Source: Saprospiraceae bacterium
GTDB lineage: Bacteria; Bacteroidota; Bacteroidia; Chitinophagales; Saprospiraceae
Reading direction: 5' to 3'
Assembly (NCBI GenBank): GCA_027011385.1
Contig: JALVAD010000183.1
Location: 1-32,272 of the forward strand
DNA length: 32,272 nucleotides
Of the stretch, positions 1-9,190 are shown piece after piece (positions within the stretch are counted from its first letter, which is position 1; each line of letters opens with the position of its first letter). The notes beneath the pieces were generated by a model. It worked only from the letters and a program-made list of their open reading frames with translations, searched no databases and had not been told where the DNA came from. The position numbers and the translations under genes are program-made.

Positions 1-1111
1 TAATATCATATAATGTGGGATAAATATCCATCAGCATCACTAAAGATTTATTTTCATTTCTGTGTTTAAACTTATTATTCCATTTAATAAATAAAGGAAT
101 TTTAATACCTCCTTCATACAGGTGTCCTTTTCCTGCGCGTAATGGATAATTTGATGTTGCCAAATGGCGCTTCTTTTTTCCGTCATTTGATAAACCTCCG
201 TGATCTGATGAAAAAACTATGATTGTATTGTTTTCTAACCCTAAATTTCTTAAAGTCTGTAATATTTTACCAATATTTTCATCCAGATTTTCAACCATTC
301 CTGCATAGACAGGATTGTCTTGGCGCATTTTTGTACGTCCAGTTCCTTCACTGATGTATTCAGGTTGATTGCCAAAATCAAAAGAGTTTATTTCTTTTCT
401 ATTCCTTTGAATATCCTCTTTTTTTGCTTCCAATGGCTGATGTACTGCATAAAAAGCAAATTCTACTAAAAAAGGTTTGTGGTCATCTCTGTTTTTGATA
501 TAATCTATCAATTTATCAGTCATCAGATCTGTCAAATAGTCCCCTGATTTTCCAATTTCATCAATATCCGGAATGGGATGTTTTTTGCTTTTACCTTTTC
601 GTTTTTTTACATTGAAAGGATAAAAATAGCTAATAGGCGATCCTGCATGTCCGGCTGCAAAAACGTAATCGAAGCCAAAATCCTTTACGCTTTGCTTGCT
701 TCCAAGATGCCATTTGCCAAAAAAAGCAGTTTGATAGCCCGTATTTTTTATTGCTTTAATATAATTTTTACTATTGCTAAAATTACCAATATTGAATCCA
801 TCATCAGGAACATCTCCGTTTTGAACGGGATATCCTGCAGTCATCATTGCATAACGAGAAGGAACACATCTGGGGTAATTGGCATAAGCATTATCAAAAA
901 CGATAGATTCTGATGCCAGTTTGTCAATATTTGGTGTTTGGTAGATTTTTGATCCATTGATACTTAGATCGTGATAGCCCAGATCATCAACGTGCAATAT
1001 GAGGATATTGGGCTTTTTGACGTATTTCTTAGATTCTGATATTTGATTTGTTTTACACGAAAAAGCTATAGCTATTAATAGTAGGATTGCATAAATAACG
1101 TTTTTTTTCAT
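1..1111 (-). CDS. Sulfatase (S1 family), 3' end truncated by the window edge
   Basis: Open minus-strand frame from ATG at 1109-1111 to position 1, absent from the ORF track because it has no stop in the window. Read-through gives MKKNVIYAILLLIAIAFSCKTN...KKPNILILHVDDLGYHDLSINGSKIYQTPNIDKLA...YPRCVPSRYAMMTAGYPV...GKWHLGS...DHGGLSNDGKKKRHLATSNYPLRAGKGHLYEGGIKIPLFIKW...LMDIYPTLYDI. C-x-P-S-R formylglycine motif and lipoprotein-type signal. Confidence 0.93.
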   Translation of the reverse strand, partial: MKKNVIYAILLLIAIAFSCKTNQISESKKYVKKPNILILHVDDLGYHDLSINGSKIYQTPNIDKLASESIVFDNAYANYPRCVPSRYAMMTAGYPVQNGDVPDDGFNIGNFSNSKNYIKAIKNTGYQTAFFGKWHLGSKQSVKDFGFDYVFAAGHAGSPISYFYPFNVKKRKGKSKKHPIPDIDEIGKSGDYLTDLMTDKLIDYIKNRDDHKPFLVEFAFYAVHQPLEAKKEDIQRNRKEINSFDFGNQPEYISEGTGRTKMRQDNPVYAGMVENLDENIGKILQTLRNLGLENNTIIVFSSDHGGLSNDGKKKRHLATSNYPLRAGKGHLYEGGIKIPLFIKWNNKFKHRNENKSLVMLMDIYPTLYDI

Positions 1112-1998
1112 TTGAAATATTTTTCGTAGTATTCAAAAAACAGTTTGCCTATTTTTTTCATACTTTTATACTTATAATGCCCTAAAGGTCTCGGATTTTT
1201 TTCAAAATAGAACTCTGAATTTTTATCATTGCTTTGGGGGATTAAGACTACATTTTTATCTTCTCTTGCTATATCTCTCATTGCTTGAACAACTTTACCA
1301 TGTCCGACTTGAAATATCATGAATGGCAAATCAGGCTTTCTGAATTCCTTCCTTACACCCTGTATTAAGTTCTTTAGGTTATCTTTATATGTATCTGCAG
1401 GAATAGTTCCATTTTTTTTCTTGCCGCTATCACTTTCCCCTTGTACCCATAGCATACCATCCAATTCGTATTGGGATGTGTCCATAGTGGATAATACTTC
1501 TTTTGCGTAAGCGATAAAATCACTGTAAAGTTTGGGGTCATCATCTTCTTTCATCACTTTAGCTTTGTCCAATGACCAATTAGGATTCCAAGCACCATAA
1601 AGTGACATGCCTCCCTTGGAACGTTTAATCAAGACTATTTTATGATTGGGATATTTTTCTGACATATTGATACCAAAAAACAATTCAGGGCCGAACATCT
1701 TTTTTGCTCCGAATTTTTTTTGAGTGTGTTTTGCCGGAGTGGAAATCTGTAGTGGAGTAGGGGGTAGATGATTGTAATAAAGAGTGACATTTTTTTGTGC
1801 TTTTGAAAGTCTTTTTAAATCATCGGGAGTTAAATTTCTAGCTCTCGCCCTTCCTTCCATATTGGATTGTCCGGCTAGGAAAAATACTTTTATCTTTTTA
1901 TCTTTGGATGTAGAAACTACCTTTTGAGTGTTGCAACTAAATATAAGTGTAAATAAAACTACGGCTAATGAATAAATTAATAACGATTTTTTTTTCAT
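1108..1998 (-). CDS. SGNH-type carbohydrate acetylesterase (sialate O-acetylesterase/SASA, CE6-like), lipoprotein
   Basis: KVFFLAGQSNMEGRARARNL block typical of SASA/CE6 esterases, IKRSKGGMSLYGAWNP, WVQGESDS; lipobox-like FSC. Overlaps the next gene start by 4 bp (ATGA). Confidence 0.85.
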   Translation of the reverse strand: MKKKSLLIYSLAVVLFTLIFSCNTQKVVSTSKDKKIKVFFLAGQSNMEGRARARNLTPDDLKRLSKAQKNVTLYYNHLPPTPLQISTPAKHTQKKFGAKKMFGPELFFGINMSEKYPNHKIVLIKRSKGGMSLYGAWNPNWSLDKAKVMKEDDDPKLYSDFIAYAKEVLSTMDTSQYELDGMLWVQGESDSGKKKNGTIPADTYKDNLKNLIQGVRKEFRKPDLPFMIFQVGHGKVVQAMRDIAREDKNVVLIPQSNDKNSEFYFEKNPRPLGHYKYKSMKKIGKLFFEYYEKYFK

Positions 1999-2013
1999 TG
2001 GTGTTTGATTTTA

Positions 2014-2054
2014 TGTTTCGAGTTCAAGGTTTCGGGTTTAAGGTTCAATGTTTA
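2014..2054. repeat. Diverged copies of the same 14-bp repeat family (about 2.9 units)
   Basis: tgtttcgagttcaa / ggtttcgggtttaa / ggttcaatgttta; overlaps the 3' end of CDS 2038-3840. Confidence 0.7.
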
Positions 2055-3840
2055 ATTCTGTATTCTGATTGATAATTAGTTGACCGTCTCCATTAATATA
2101 TAGTTTTTTTATTTGTACATTGGAGTTTACTTTGGGATAATAATTATAATTAGCTGCTGAAGGGATTGTGATGCTATCTGTTGCAGTTGGAATTTGATTG
2201 TTTGACCAATTCCCAATTGTATGCCAGTTGTTACTAATTTTGCCGTTCCAATATATACCGAATTCATATGCTCCATCATCATCCCCGTTTAATAGTGCTC
2301 TTGGATTACCTTCAAAATCAATTTGGGGAGCTTTTGTTGTATCTGCATGATCAATGGCAGGTGAAGCATTGGTCAGATGGAAATCAAAATTATATGTTTG
2401 ATCTTCATAAGAAGAAGGGGCATCCTTGAACAATGGATTTGCTATTTTTCTATTGACTTCTACTGAATTGACATCGGGATCTATTTCTAAATTGCCTTGA
2501 AGGTCAAACGATACATTATTTTGCACTTTTAATTGAGTAGTACCGGCAGAAGAAATAGCATAACCATGCCAAGCAGGAACATTATCTGGTACTGAAACTA
2601 CAGAGACATTGTTATAAAACTTGATGTCATCACCATTTTGAGCACTAAATCCAAAGTTTTTTCCTTTCTGCTCCTCATTAGCATATGTGATAGTATTTGT
2701 GTAATGATTGCAATAAGCAGTATTATTGATAAAGTCTATTTTGTAACCGTCATTGCTGTGAAAACCACTATATCCATTCCAATATGCGAGATTATTTTCA
2801 ACTAAAATCCGAGAAGAATTATTAATGCCTTTCCAAGCACTTGTATTATTTCTTTGTAGAGAAATACCTTTGCCCTCATCTATTCTAGGTGTTATTTTTG
2901 TCTTTGAGGGAGCCCAAGAGTACTGTTCATTATAATTATGGTGTACATTATTATTTTCAATAGTTATGCTGTATAGATTGGTGCTTGACGGTTTTGTTTT
3001 TGTAACTACTAATGCGTGAGTTCCTGAATATGATTTTGCTGAAGTACGATATACCTCATTACCTTTTATCGTAATATCTTTACTCTCAGATACCCTTAAC
3101 CCACCTCCCGGCATATGGTGGATTTTGTTATTGGATAAATTGATATCATTACAATTACTAATATATAAACCCCTGGTATCAATATATGAAGGTCTTTTAA
3201 CAGTATAGTCTGTTAAATCAGTAAATTTATCTGTTGATTCTATAATACCATCTCCATCTGTTATCTCATCATCATCTCTATAGTGAATATCAGAGGCAAA
3301 TGGTGCGGTTTCAGTGCCTGCTAATGGTTCTGTATTATTGTATCTGATATATACAAATTGGAGAGAATTAGCTGTAGAAAGCGGTATTGAGTCGACCATT
3401 CCTTCTATATTGAAGCCTTCGAAGTTAATATAAGAGCTATTGATAATTCTCACGATATTAGAGCCATCTCCCCGAAGAATTGTATTGTTATCATAATTTG
3501 TAATGGTAATGTATTTACTGGCTTTGCCATGCAAATCACTAACGAAAATAGTTTTTTCAGCATTCCATAAGTGTGCAATAGAATCCACTCCTGTATATTT
3601 GAAATCTTCATCGAATACAGGATTGTGATATTCTCCCATTATTTTAATGGTATCGCCTTGGCTGTTGTTGTTTTGAGTAACGCTATTTGCTGCTTTTTCA
3701 AATGTTTGGAAAGCAGAAGAGGGAGAAAGACCGGTATTATTATCATTTCCATTTATTTGATCAACAAAATATGTAGTTTGTGACAAACCGCTTGTGGAAT
3801 AAATTAAAGTTATTATTAGTAAATAGAATGATCTTTTCAT
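2038..3840 (-). CDS. Secreted right-handed parallel beta-helix protein (putative polysaccharide lyase/hydrolase)
   Basis: Signal peptide; N-terminal TYFVDQINGNDNNTGLSPSSAFQTFEKAAN; repeated coil signatures (INLSNNKIHHMPGGGLRVSESKDITIKGNEVYRT; YSITIENNNVHHN; ILVENNLAYWNGYSGFHSNDGYKIDFINNTAYCN). C-terminus ends abruptly in a short-repeat element. Confidence 0.8.
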   Translation of the reverse strand: MKRSFYLLIITLIYSTSGLSQTTYFVDQINGNDNNTGLSPSSAFQTFEKAANSVTQNNNSQGDTIKIMGEYHNPVFDEDFKYTGVDSIAHLWNAEKTIFVSDLHGKASKYITITNYDNNTILRGDGSNIVRIINSSYINFEGFNIEGMVDSIPLSTANSLQFVYIRYNNTEPLAGTETAPFASDIHYRDDDEITDGDGIIESTDKFTDLTDYTVKRPSYIDTRGLYISNCNDINLSNNKIHHMPGGGLRVSESKDITIKGNEVYRTSAKSYSGTHALVVTKTKPSSTNLYSITIENNNVHHNYNEQYSWAPSKTKITPRIDEGKGISLQRNNTSAWKGINNSSRILVENNLAYWNGYSGFHSNDGYKIDFINNTAYCNHYTNTITYANEEQKGKNFGFSAQNGDDIKFYNNVSVVSVPDNVPAWHGYAISSAGTTQLKVQNNVSFDLQGNLEIDPDVNSVEVNRKIANPLFKDAPSSYEDQTYNFDFHLTNASPAIDHADTTKAPQIDFEGNPRALLNGDDDGAYEFGIYWNGKISNNWHTIGNWSNNQIPTATDSITIPSAANYNYYPKVNSNVQIKKLYINGDGQLIINQNTELNIEP

Positions 3841-3857
3841 TTCATATGTTTTTTATA

Positions 3858-6800
3858 CTACTTAAGCTTATTTCTTTTCTTATGTTTGTGCTTATTTTTC
3901 TTTTTCTTTTTCTTTTTCACTTTTGTATTATCTACATTGTGTTTTTTTTGCCAATCTTTTAGCAAGCCCATTAATTCATATACTTTTTCGGGCATTTGTG
4001 TTGAGAGGTCATTGCTTTCGCTGATATCTTTTTTGATATTATAGAGTTCTATTCGATTATCATCAAAAAAGTGAAGCAATTTGTAATCTCCTGATCTAAC
4101 CACTGATGAATTATGTTCACCTGTTCGTCTTGGTCTTGCTTTTTTCTCATTCCAAAAAACAGTTCTGTCCTCCCAAGAATCACTATCTTCTAAGACATTT
4201 TTATAACTTATGCCATCGACGCCAACAACTTTTTTATTCAAAGCTAAATCAAGTAATGTTGGAAAGACATCCATACCTAAAATGATAGATTTATCGTCAA
4301 GTCTAGGCTTAAAATGATTTCCCCATTTTACGAAAAGAGGAACTCTTATACCTCCCTCGTAGAGCCAGCCTTTGCCGGCTCTAAGCGGGGAGTTCGTTGT
4401 TGCCAATTCTCTTTTCTTTTTTAACCCTGAATTTGATAATCCACCATGGTCAGAGGATAAGACAATAATCGTGTTATCATCTATTCCCAATTCCTTTAAA
4501 GTATTTAATAATCTTGATACATTCTCATCAACATTTTCTACCATCCCTGCATATGCCGGATTATCTTGCCTCATCTTAGCTCTACAACCATCATATGTGT
4601 ATTCAGGTGTATCGCCAAAGTCTATATGCTTAAGTTGTTCTTTGTTTCTTGCTTCATCTTCAGGCTTTGCTTCTATCGGTGTATGAACAGCATAAAATGC
4701 AAGTACTGCAAGGAATGGCTTGTCTTTGGGATTATTTTTTATAAAATCAATGGTTGCATCAGTCAGTAAGTCTGCTGCATAGTCTCCTTCATTTCCATCT
4801 TCTTCAACATTTGGAACAATATACTTTCCCGGTTTGCCATTTTTCCTTTGTATATTGAATGGATACAATCTACTGGCAATACCACCTGCTTCGCCTGCTG
4901 CATAAGAATCTGTATAACCAAAACCTCTTGGCGATGCATTATCTTTGCCCAAATGCCATTTTCCTACATAATAAGTATTATATCCTGCTTTGTCAAATTG
5001 TTTTACAAAATTTTGTCCTTCCGGAATATCTTCCAAATGTCCTTTATTTTCATTAACAGGATAATTGGCAGTCATCATTCCGTATCTAGAAGGTACGCAG
5101 CGTGGGTAACTCGCATAGGCATTTGTGAAATTGACTGATTCTTGGCTTAGTTTATCAATATTTGGAGTATTGTATAGAACGGAGCCCTTGCAACTTAAAT
5201 CGTGATAGCCTAAATCATCAACATGAATAATAAGTATATTTGGTTTATCAAGATTGGATTTTGAATGTTTATCAAATGCTTTATCATTTATCAATGCTGT
5301 TGTCTTTGAAGTATAATTTTTCATTGTTTGAGCAGATGCTTTCCCTGATTGTTTTAATTTGTCTATAGCATTAGATTTCCTTTTTTTGTGCTTTTTGTGC
5401 TTTTTATGTTTCTTGTTCTTCTTGTTCTTTTTTCTTTTATGATTTTTATCCTTTTTCCCTTTCAATACAGCAGGAGCAGTACTAACTCCAATTGATTTAT
5501 AATAAACTTGTTTATCCGAAAGATGTTTTCTTAATTTTTCTTTTAATTCAGCCTTAATTGATTGCATATTTGGATTATAAATTAGGTTTTTGGGTTCTGT
5601 AGGAGCTGATTTATAATCATACAATTCAGTTGCAACGATGTTTTTGTCTGAATAAGGCAAATAGCTATGGTAATTATTGGCATGCCATTCCGTATAGCGA
5701 TACCTGTCAGTACGTATGCTGTAGCCTTCTGTTTTTACAGGTCTGTGATATTGGCTTATAGTATAATCTTTATCTACTGTTGTTTTGTTATTTCCATCCA
5801 TTAACGTAACAAGTGATATTCCTTCAGTTTGTTTTGAGGGTTTTACATCAACCAAATCAAAGACTGTAGGAAATAGGTCTAGCAATTCTACAGGATGATC
5901 TATTTTTATATCTTTTTCTACTCCTGGACCTGCGAACATAAAAGGAATTCTTGTCGCTTGTTCAAAATTGCTGTGTTTACACCATAAAGTATGATCTCCG
6001 AGGTGATATCCATGATCTCCCCAAAGAACTATAATTGTATTTTTATCAAGTCCCAATCTTTCATATTCATCCAAAATTTTTCCTAATTGTGCATCTATAT
6101 AAGAAACAGCAGCCATATAACCGTGGATAAGTTGTTTTTGTTTATCTTCCGGTAGGGGTACACCTTTTTTTACTTTATTAGGTATATCGGTATAGGCTCT
6201 TAATTCACCATAGGTATGGTATGCTATTTTTGGAGTCCCTTCACTATATGATTGTTGGGGTGATAGTTTTATACTGTCACGATCGTATAAATCCCAATAC
6301 TTTTTAGGAGCTATAAAAGGGAGATGTGGTTTTTGGAATCCTACGCCGAGGAAAAAAGGCTTATCTCCTTTGGCCAATTTTCTCATTCTCTTAAGGGCTT
6401 CTTTTGTATATATCCCGTCTTGATATGCTTCGTCAGAAACATCTACCATTTCGGTACTAGGCTTTATCCTTTTCATTATTTTTGTTCTCAAACCACCTTT
6501 GATACCCTGAGATTCCAATTCGTTAGCTATTTTTTCAATTTCTTGTTTAGTTTCAGATTTTTGATAGTATTCCAAAGCGGGTTCACCATATTTAGGATCG
6601 TAGTCTTTTGGAATTATATGAGGGATACTCCAGGATTTTCCATCGTGTCCGGGGGATGCAGACCCCTTGTGATATATTTTTCCTATTGCTGTTGTTTCGT
6701 ATCCTTGAGAAATAAGATATTCCGGCATAGAAATAAGATCCGGATTAGATTCTCTGAAATTGGTATGTAAATCCCAAACTCTTGTTCTGTCAGGAGGAGT

Positions 6801-7058
6801 TCCTGTCATAACACTGGCTCTAGAGGGACCGCATACTGCTTGTTGAACATAAGCGTGAGTAAATGTCGCACCCATTTTGGCAAGTCTGTCAAAATTAGGT
6901 GTATGCATTTCTTTGTGGTCGTAGTTGCTCAGTAAGGGTTTTAAGTCATCTACTGCTATGAAAAGTATATTTTTCGCCTTGTTTTGTGCACTCAGATTGA
7001 ACGCAACCATTAGAATAAGCAATGATGCTACTTTTTTGAGATGATTTTTGTGTTTCAT
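3858..7058 (-). CDS. Bifunctional tandem sulfatase: N-terminal iduronate-2-sulfatase-like domain, Lys/His-rich linker, second S1 sulfatase domain, polybasic C-terminal tail
   Basis: Single 1066-aa ORF with two complete S1 signatures: NILFIAVDDLKPLL...QQAVCGPSRASVMTGTPP and NILIIHVDDLGYHDLSCKG...YPRCVPSRYGMMTANYPV. Linker KGKKDKNHKRKKNKKNKKHKKHKKHKKRKS; tail KKKKKKKNKHKHKKRNKLK. Confidence 0.93.
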   Translation of the reverse strand: MKHKNHLKKVASLLILMVAFNLSAQNKAKNILFIAVDDLKPLLSNYDHKEMHTPNFDRLAKMGATFTHAYVQQAVCGPSRASVMTGTPPDRTRVWDLHTNFRESNPDLISMPEYLISQGYETTAIGKIYHKGSASPGHDGKSWSIPHIIPKDYDPKYGEPALEYYQKSETKQEIEKIANELESQGIKGGLRTKIMKRIKPSTEMVDVSDEAYQDGIYTKEALKRMRKLAKGDKPFFLGVGFQKPHLPFIAPKKYWDLYDRDSIKLSPQQSYSEGTPKIAYHTYGELRAYTDIPNKVKKGVPLPEDKQKQLIHGYMAAVSYIDAQLGKILDEYERLGLDKNTIIVLWGDHGYHLGDHTLWCKHSNFEQATRIPFMFAGPGVEKDIKIDHPVELLDLFPTVFDLVDVKPSKQTEGISLVTLMDGNNKTTVDKDYTISQYHRPVKTEGYSIRTDRYRYTEWHANNYHSYLPYSDKNIVATELYDYKSAPTEPKNLIYNPNMQSIKAELKEKLRKHLSDKQVYYKSIGVSTAPAVLKGKKDKNHKRKKNKKNKKHKKHKKHKKRKSNAIDKLKQSGKASAQTMKNYTSKTTALINDKAFDKHSKSNLDKPNILIIHVDDLGYHDLSCKGSVLYNTPNIDKLSQESVNFTNAYASYPRCVPSRYGMMTANYPVNENKGHLEDIPEGQNFVKQFDKAGYNTYYVGKWHLGKDNASPRGFGYTDSYAAGEAGGIASRLYPFNIQRKNGKPGKYIVPNVEEDGNEGDYAADLLTDATIDFIKNNPKDKPFLAVLAFYAVHTPIEAKPEDEARNKEQLKHIDFGDTPEYTYDGCRAKMRQDNPAYAGMVENVDENVSRLLNTLKELGIDDNTIIVLSSDHGGLSNSGLKKKRELATTNSPLRAGKGWLYEGGIRVPLFVKWGNHFKPRLDDKSIILGMDVFPTLLDLALNKKVVGVDGISYKNVLEDSDSWEDRTVFWNEKKARPRRTGEHNSSVVRSGDYKLLHFFDDNRIELYNIKKDISESNDLSTQMPEKVYELMGLLKDWQKKHNVDNTKVKKKKKKKNKHKHKKRNKLK

Positions 7059-7140
7059 TGTATTGTGGATTTAAAAACTACATTTATTAATCAAAAACTT
7101 TTAGACTAACAAATAAGTCTTTGGTTTATTTAATTTGCAA

Positions 7141-7191
7141 CAAATTAACGTTGTTTCTTTCAATTTACGGTTTAAATATTATCTGAAAGGG
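7141..7191 (-). promoter_or_regulatory. Degenerate copy of the PUL promoter motif upstream of the double-sulfatase operon
   Basis: CAAATTAA (7141-7148), 20-nt spacer, ggtttaaatattatc-tg-aaagggtat, resembling ggcataataataatc-nn-aaaaggttt of the two better copies. Confidence 0.35.
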
Positions 7192-7326
7192 TATAATAAT
7201 CGTTTGCTATGTTAGTATTGCTACTAAAAGTTATAATTTTAGCAATTTTATTTGATACAAATTTATTACTATTTTTGTAAATACACAAGTTGATTATTTC
7301 GGGTTAAAGCCCAATTTATACCTGAT

Positions 7327-7350
7327 AAGCGAGTGTCTCTGACCTCGCTT
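7327..7350 (-). terminator. Stem-loop downstream of sulfatase 7371-8996
   Basis: Perfect 7-bp inverted repeat AAGCGAG...CTCGCTT with 10-nt loop, about 20 nt after the stop codon; no strong T tract on the minus strand. Confidence 0.45.
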
Positions 7351-7370
7351 TTATTGTAAATTCAATTACT

Positions 7371-8996
7371 TTATTTTGTTTCTTGTTTTAAAATAGCTCT
7401 GACTTTCCCATTAGTGTCTTCATCGGATATATAACCAAAGTCTTTATCGGTTATCTCACGGTATTTTTTCAATGGTAAATCATCCCCATATTGTTTTTGC
7501 AACTGCTTCAATTCTTTTTTTAATCTTATAACGATATTCTTATACTTAGGAGAGTCGATGATATTATTTATTTCGTATTGGTCTTTTTCCAAATCATAAA
7601 GTTCCCATTTATCAATATTATAATAGAAATGTGCTAAAGTATATCTTTTTGTTCTTATTCCGTAATGCGGTTGAACATGATGCCAATAGGGAAATTCATA
7701 ATAATGATAATACATAGACTGACGCCAATTTTTAAGCGGCTCACCGTTTATTATATTTGCAAAACTTCTACCTTGTAATTTTTCATTTGTTTTGATTCGA
7801 GCTAAATCCAAAAATGTTGGAGCAAAATCTATATTCGAAATGATATCTGTATTTATTTGTTTTTTCTTGATTTTAGCAGGATATCTTACGATAAATGGCA
7901 TTCTGAGTGATTCCTCATAAATAAACCTTTTATCAAAAAAGCCGTGTTCTCCGAGATAGAATCCTTGATCGGAAGTCAATACAATTACAGTGTTTTTTTC
8001 CAGGTTATTTTGCTTTAAATAAGCTAAAAGTTTTCCGATATTGTCATCTACCGATTTAACACAAGCTAAATAATCTTTGATATAAATTTGATATCGCCAT
8101 TTCTTGCCTTCTTCTTTTGACATTCCTTTGGGTTGAACAATCTCATCTTTAGCTGCTCCGTAAAAAATCCATTTGAGCAGTTTATCACCCTCTAATCCTT
8201 CGGGCTTGGGTAATTTAAGATCCGCATTAGCAAGATAATCCATTGTCATTTCGGTATCACCAGCAGTTGATTCTCTTCCCTTATATTCATCATCAAATGT
8301 GACAGGGTAGGGCATTTCAATATCGTCCCATAGTTTCTCATATTTTTTATCAGGCTCCCAAGGTCTGTGCGGTGCTTTAAACTGTAGGAGCATCAAAAAT
8401 GGTTTCTTCTTATCTCGGGTGTTTTTTAGCCAATCAATAGCTACATTTGCAGTTATATTTGTAGTATATCCGGATTCTTTTATTTTCTTACCGTTTTCAT
8501 TGTATTCCGGATTCCAATATACTCCTTGCTGACCACTACTGATATGATATTTGTAAAAATCAAACCCTTTTGGTTCAGAGCCCAGATGCCATTTTCCGAA
8601 TAAACTTGTCTGATAACCTTTCTTCTGAAATTCTTGAGGGAAAGTCCATTGATTTGCATCGAATTTGCCGCCACTTTCGTTTTTGTAATAGCCGTTAATA
8701 TTACTGTATTTACCCGTAAGAATTGCAGCTCTACTGGGACCGCATATCGCATTTGTACACATCACATCTTTAAATAAAATTCCTTCGTTAGCCAATTTGT
8801 CTATATTTGGCGTGGGAGCGATATTTTTATATATTCCACCATAAGCACTTATTGCTTGGGTTGTCAAATCATCTGCCATAATATAGATTATATTGGGCTT
8901 ATCATTTCGCTTATTTTTCTCTTCTTTGTTTGTACAAGAAGCTAAAATTAGTGACAAATTGATGAGCAAAAATAATATTTTAGATGAATATGACAT
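7371..8996 (-). CDS. Sulfatase (S1 family), lipoprotein
   Basis: PNIIYIMADDLTTQAISAYGG...PTPNIDKLANEGILFKDVMCTNAICGPSRAAILTGKYS...FGKWHLGSEPKGFD; ILASCTN lipobox. Confidence 0.93.
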   Translation of the reverse strand: MSYSSKILFLLINLSLILASCTNKEEKNKRNDKPNIIYIMADDLTTQAISAYGGIYKNIAPTPNIDKLANEGILFKDVMCTNAICGPSRAAILTGKYSNINGYYKNESGGKFDANQWTFPQEFQKKGYQTSLFGKWHLGSEPKGFDFYKYHISSGQQGVYWNPEYNENGKKIKESGYTTNITANVAIDWLKNTRDKKKPFLMLLQFKAPHRPWEPDKKYEKLWDDIEMPYPVTFDDEYKGRESTAGDTEMTMDYLANADLKLPKPEGLEGDKLLKWIFYGAAKDEIVQPKGMSKEEGKKWRYQIYIKDYLACVKSVDDNIGKLLAYLKQNNLEKNTVIVLTSDQGFYLGEHGFFDKRFIYEESLRMPFIVRYPAKIKKKQINTDIISNIDFAPTFLDLARIKTNEKLQGRSFANIINGEPLKNWRQSMYYHYYEFPYWHHVQPHYGIRTKRYTLAHFYYNIDKWELYDLEKDQYEINNIIDSPKYKNIVIRLKKELKQLQKQYGDDLPLKKYREITDKDFGYISDEDTNGKVRAILKQETK

Positions 8997-9190
8997 TTTA
9001 GATGATTTCTAATTATTAAGCTGTAACGATATGCATATATACTATTATTGTCAATATCGTATATATCAATAGAAATATGATTCTTTCTATTGTCCTATTT
9101 CTTCCCATTATCCTTTTTCCCATTTGTATATCCTTTAGAGATTAACGAATAAATATTTATTAGAAAGTGGTTTTATAAAAATCTAAAGTT

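Noticed and set aside
578-913. Plus-strand ORF of 111 aa
   Set aside because: Antisense to the clear sulfatase frame 1-1111; no protein-family features. The same applies to the other plus-strand ORFs in the track between 1 and 29190.
3858-7058. Double sulfatase as a sequencing or frameshift artefact joining two genes
   Set aside because: Both domains are in the same uninterrupted frame, the linker is coherent basic sequence, and no second signal peptide follows the linker.
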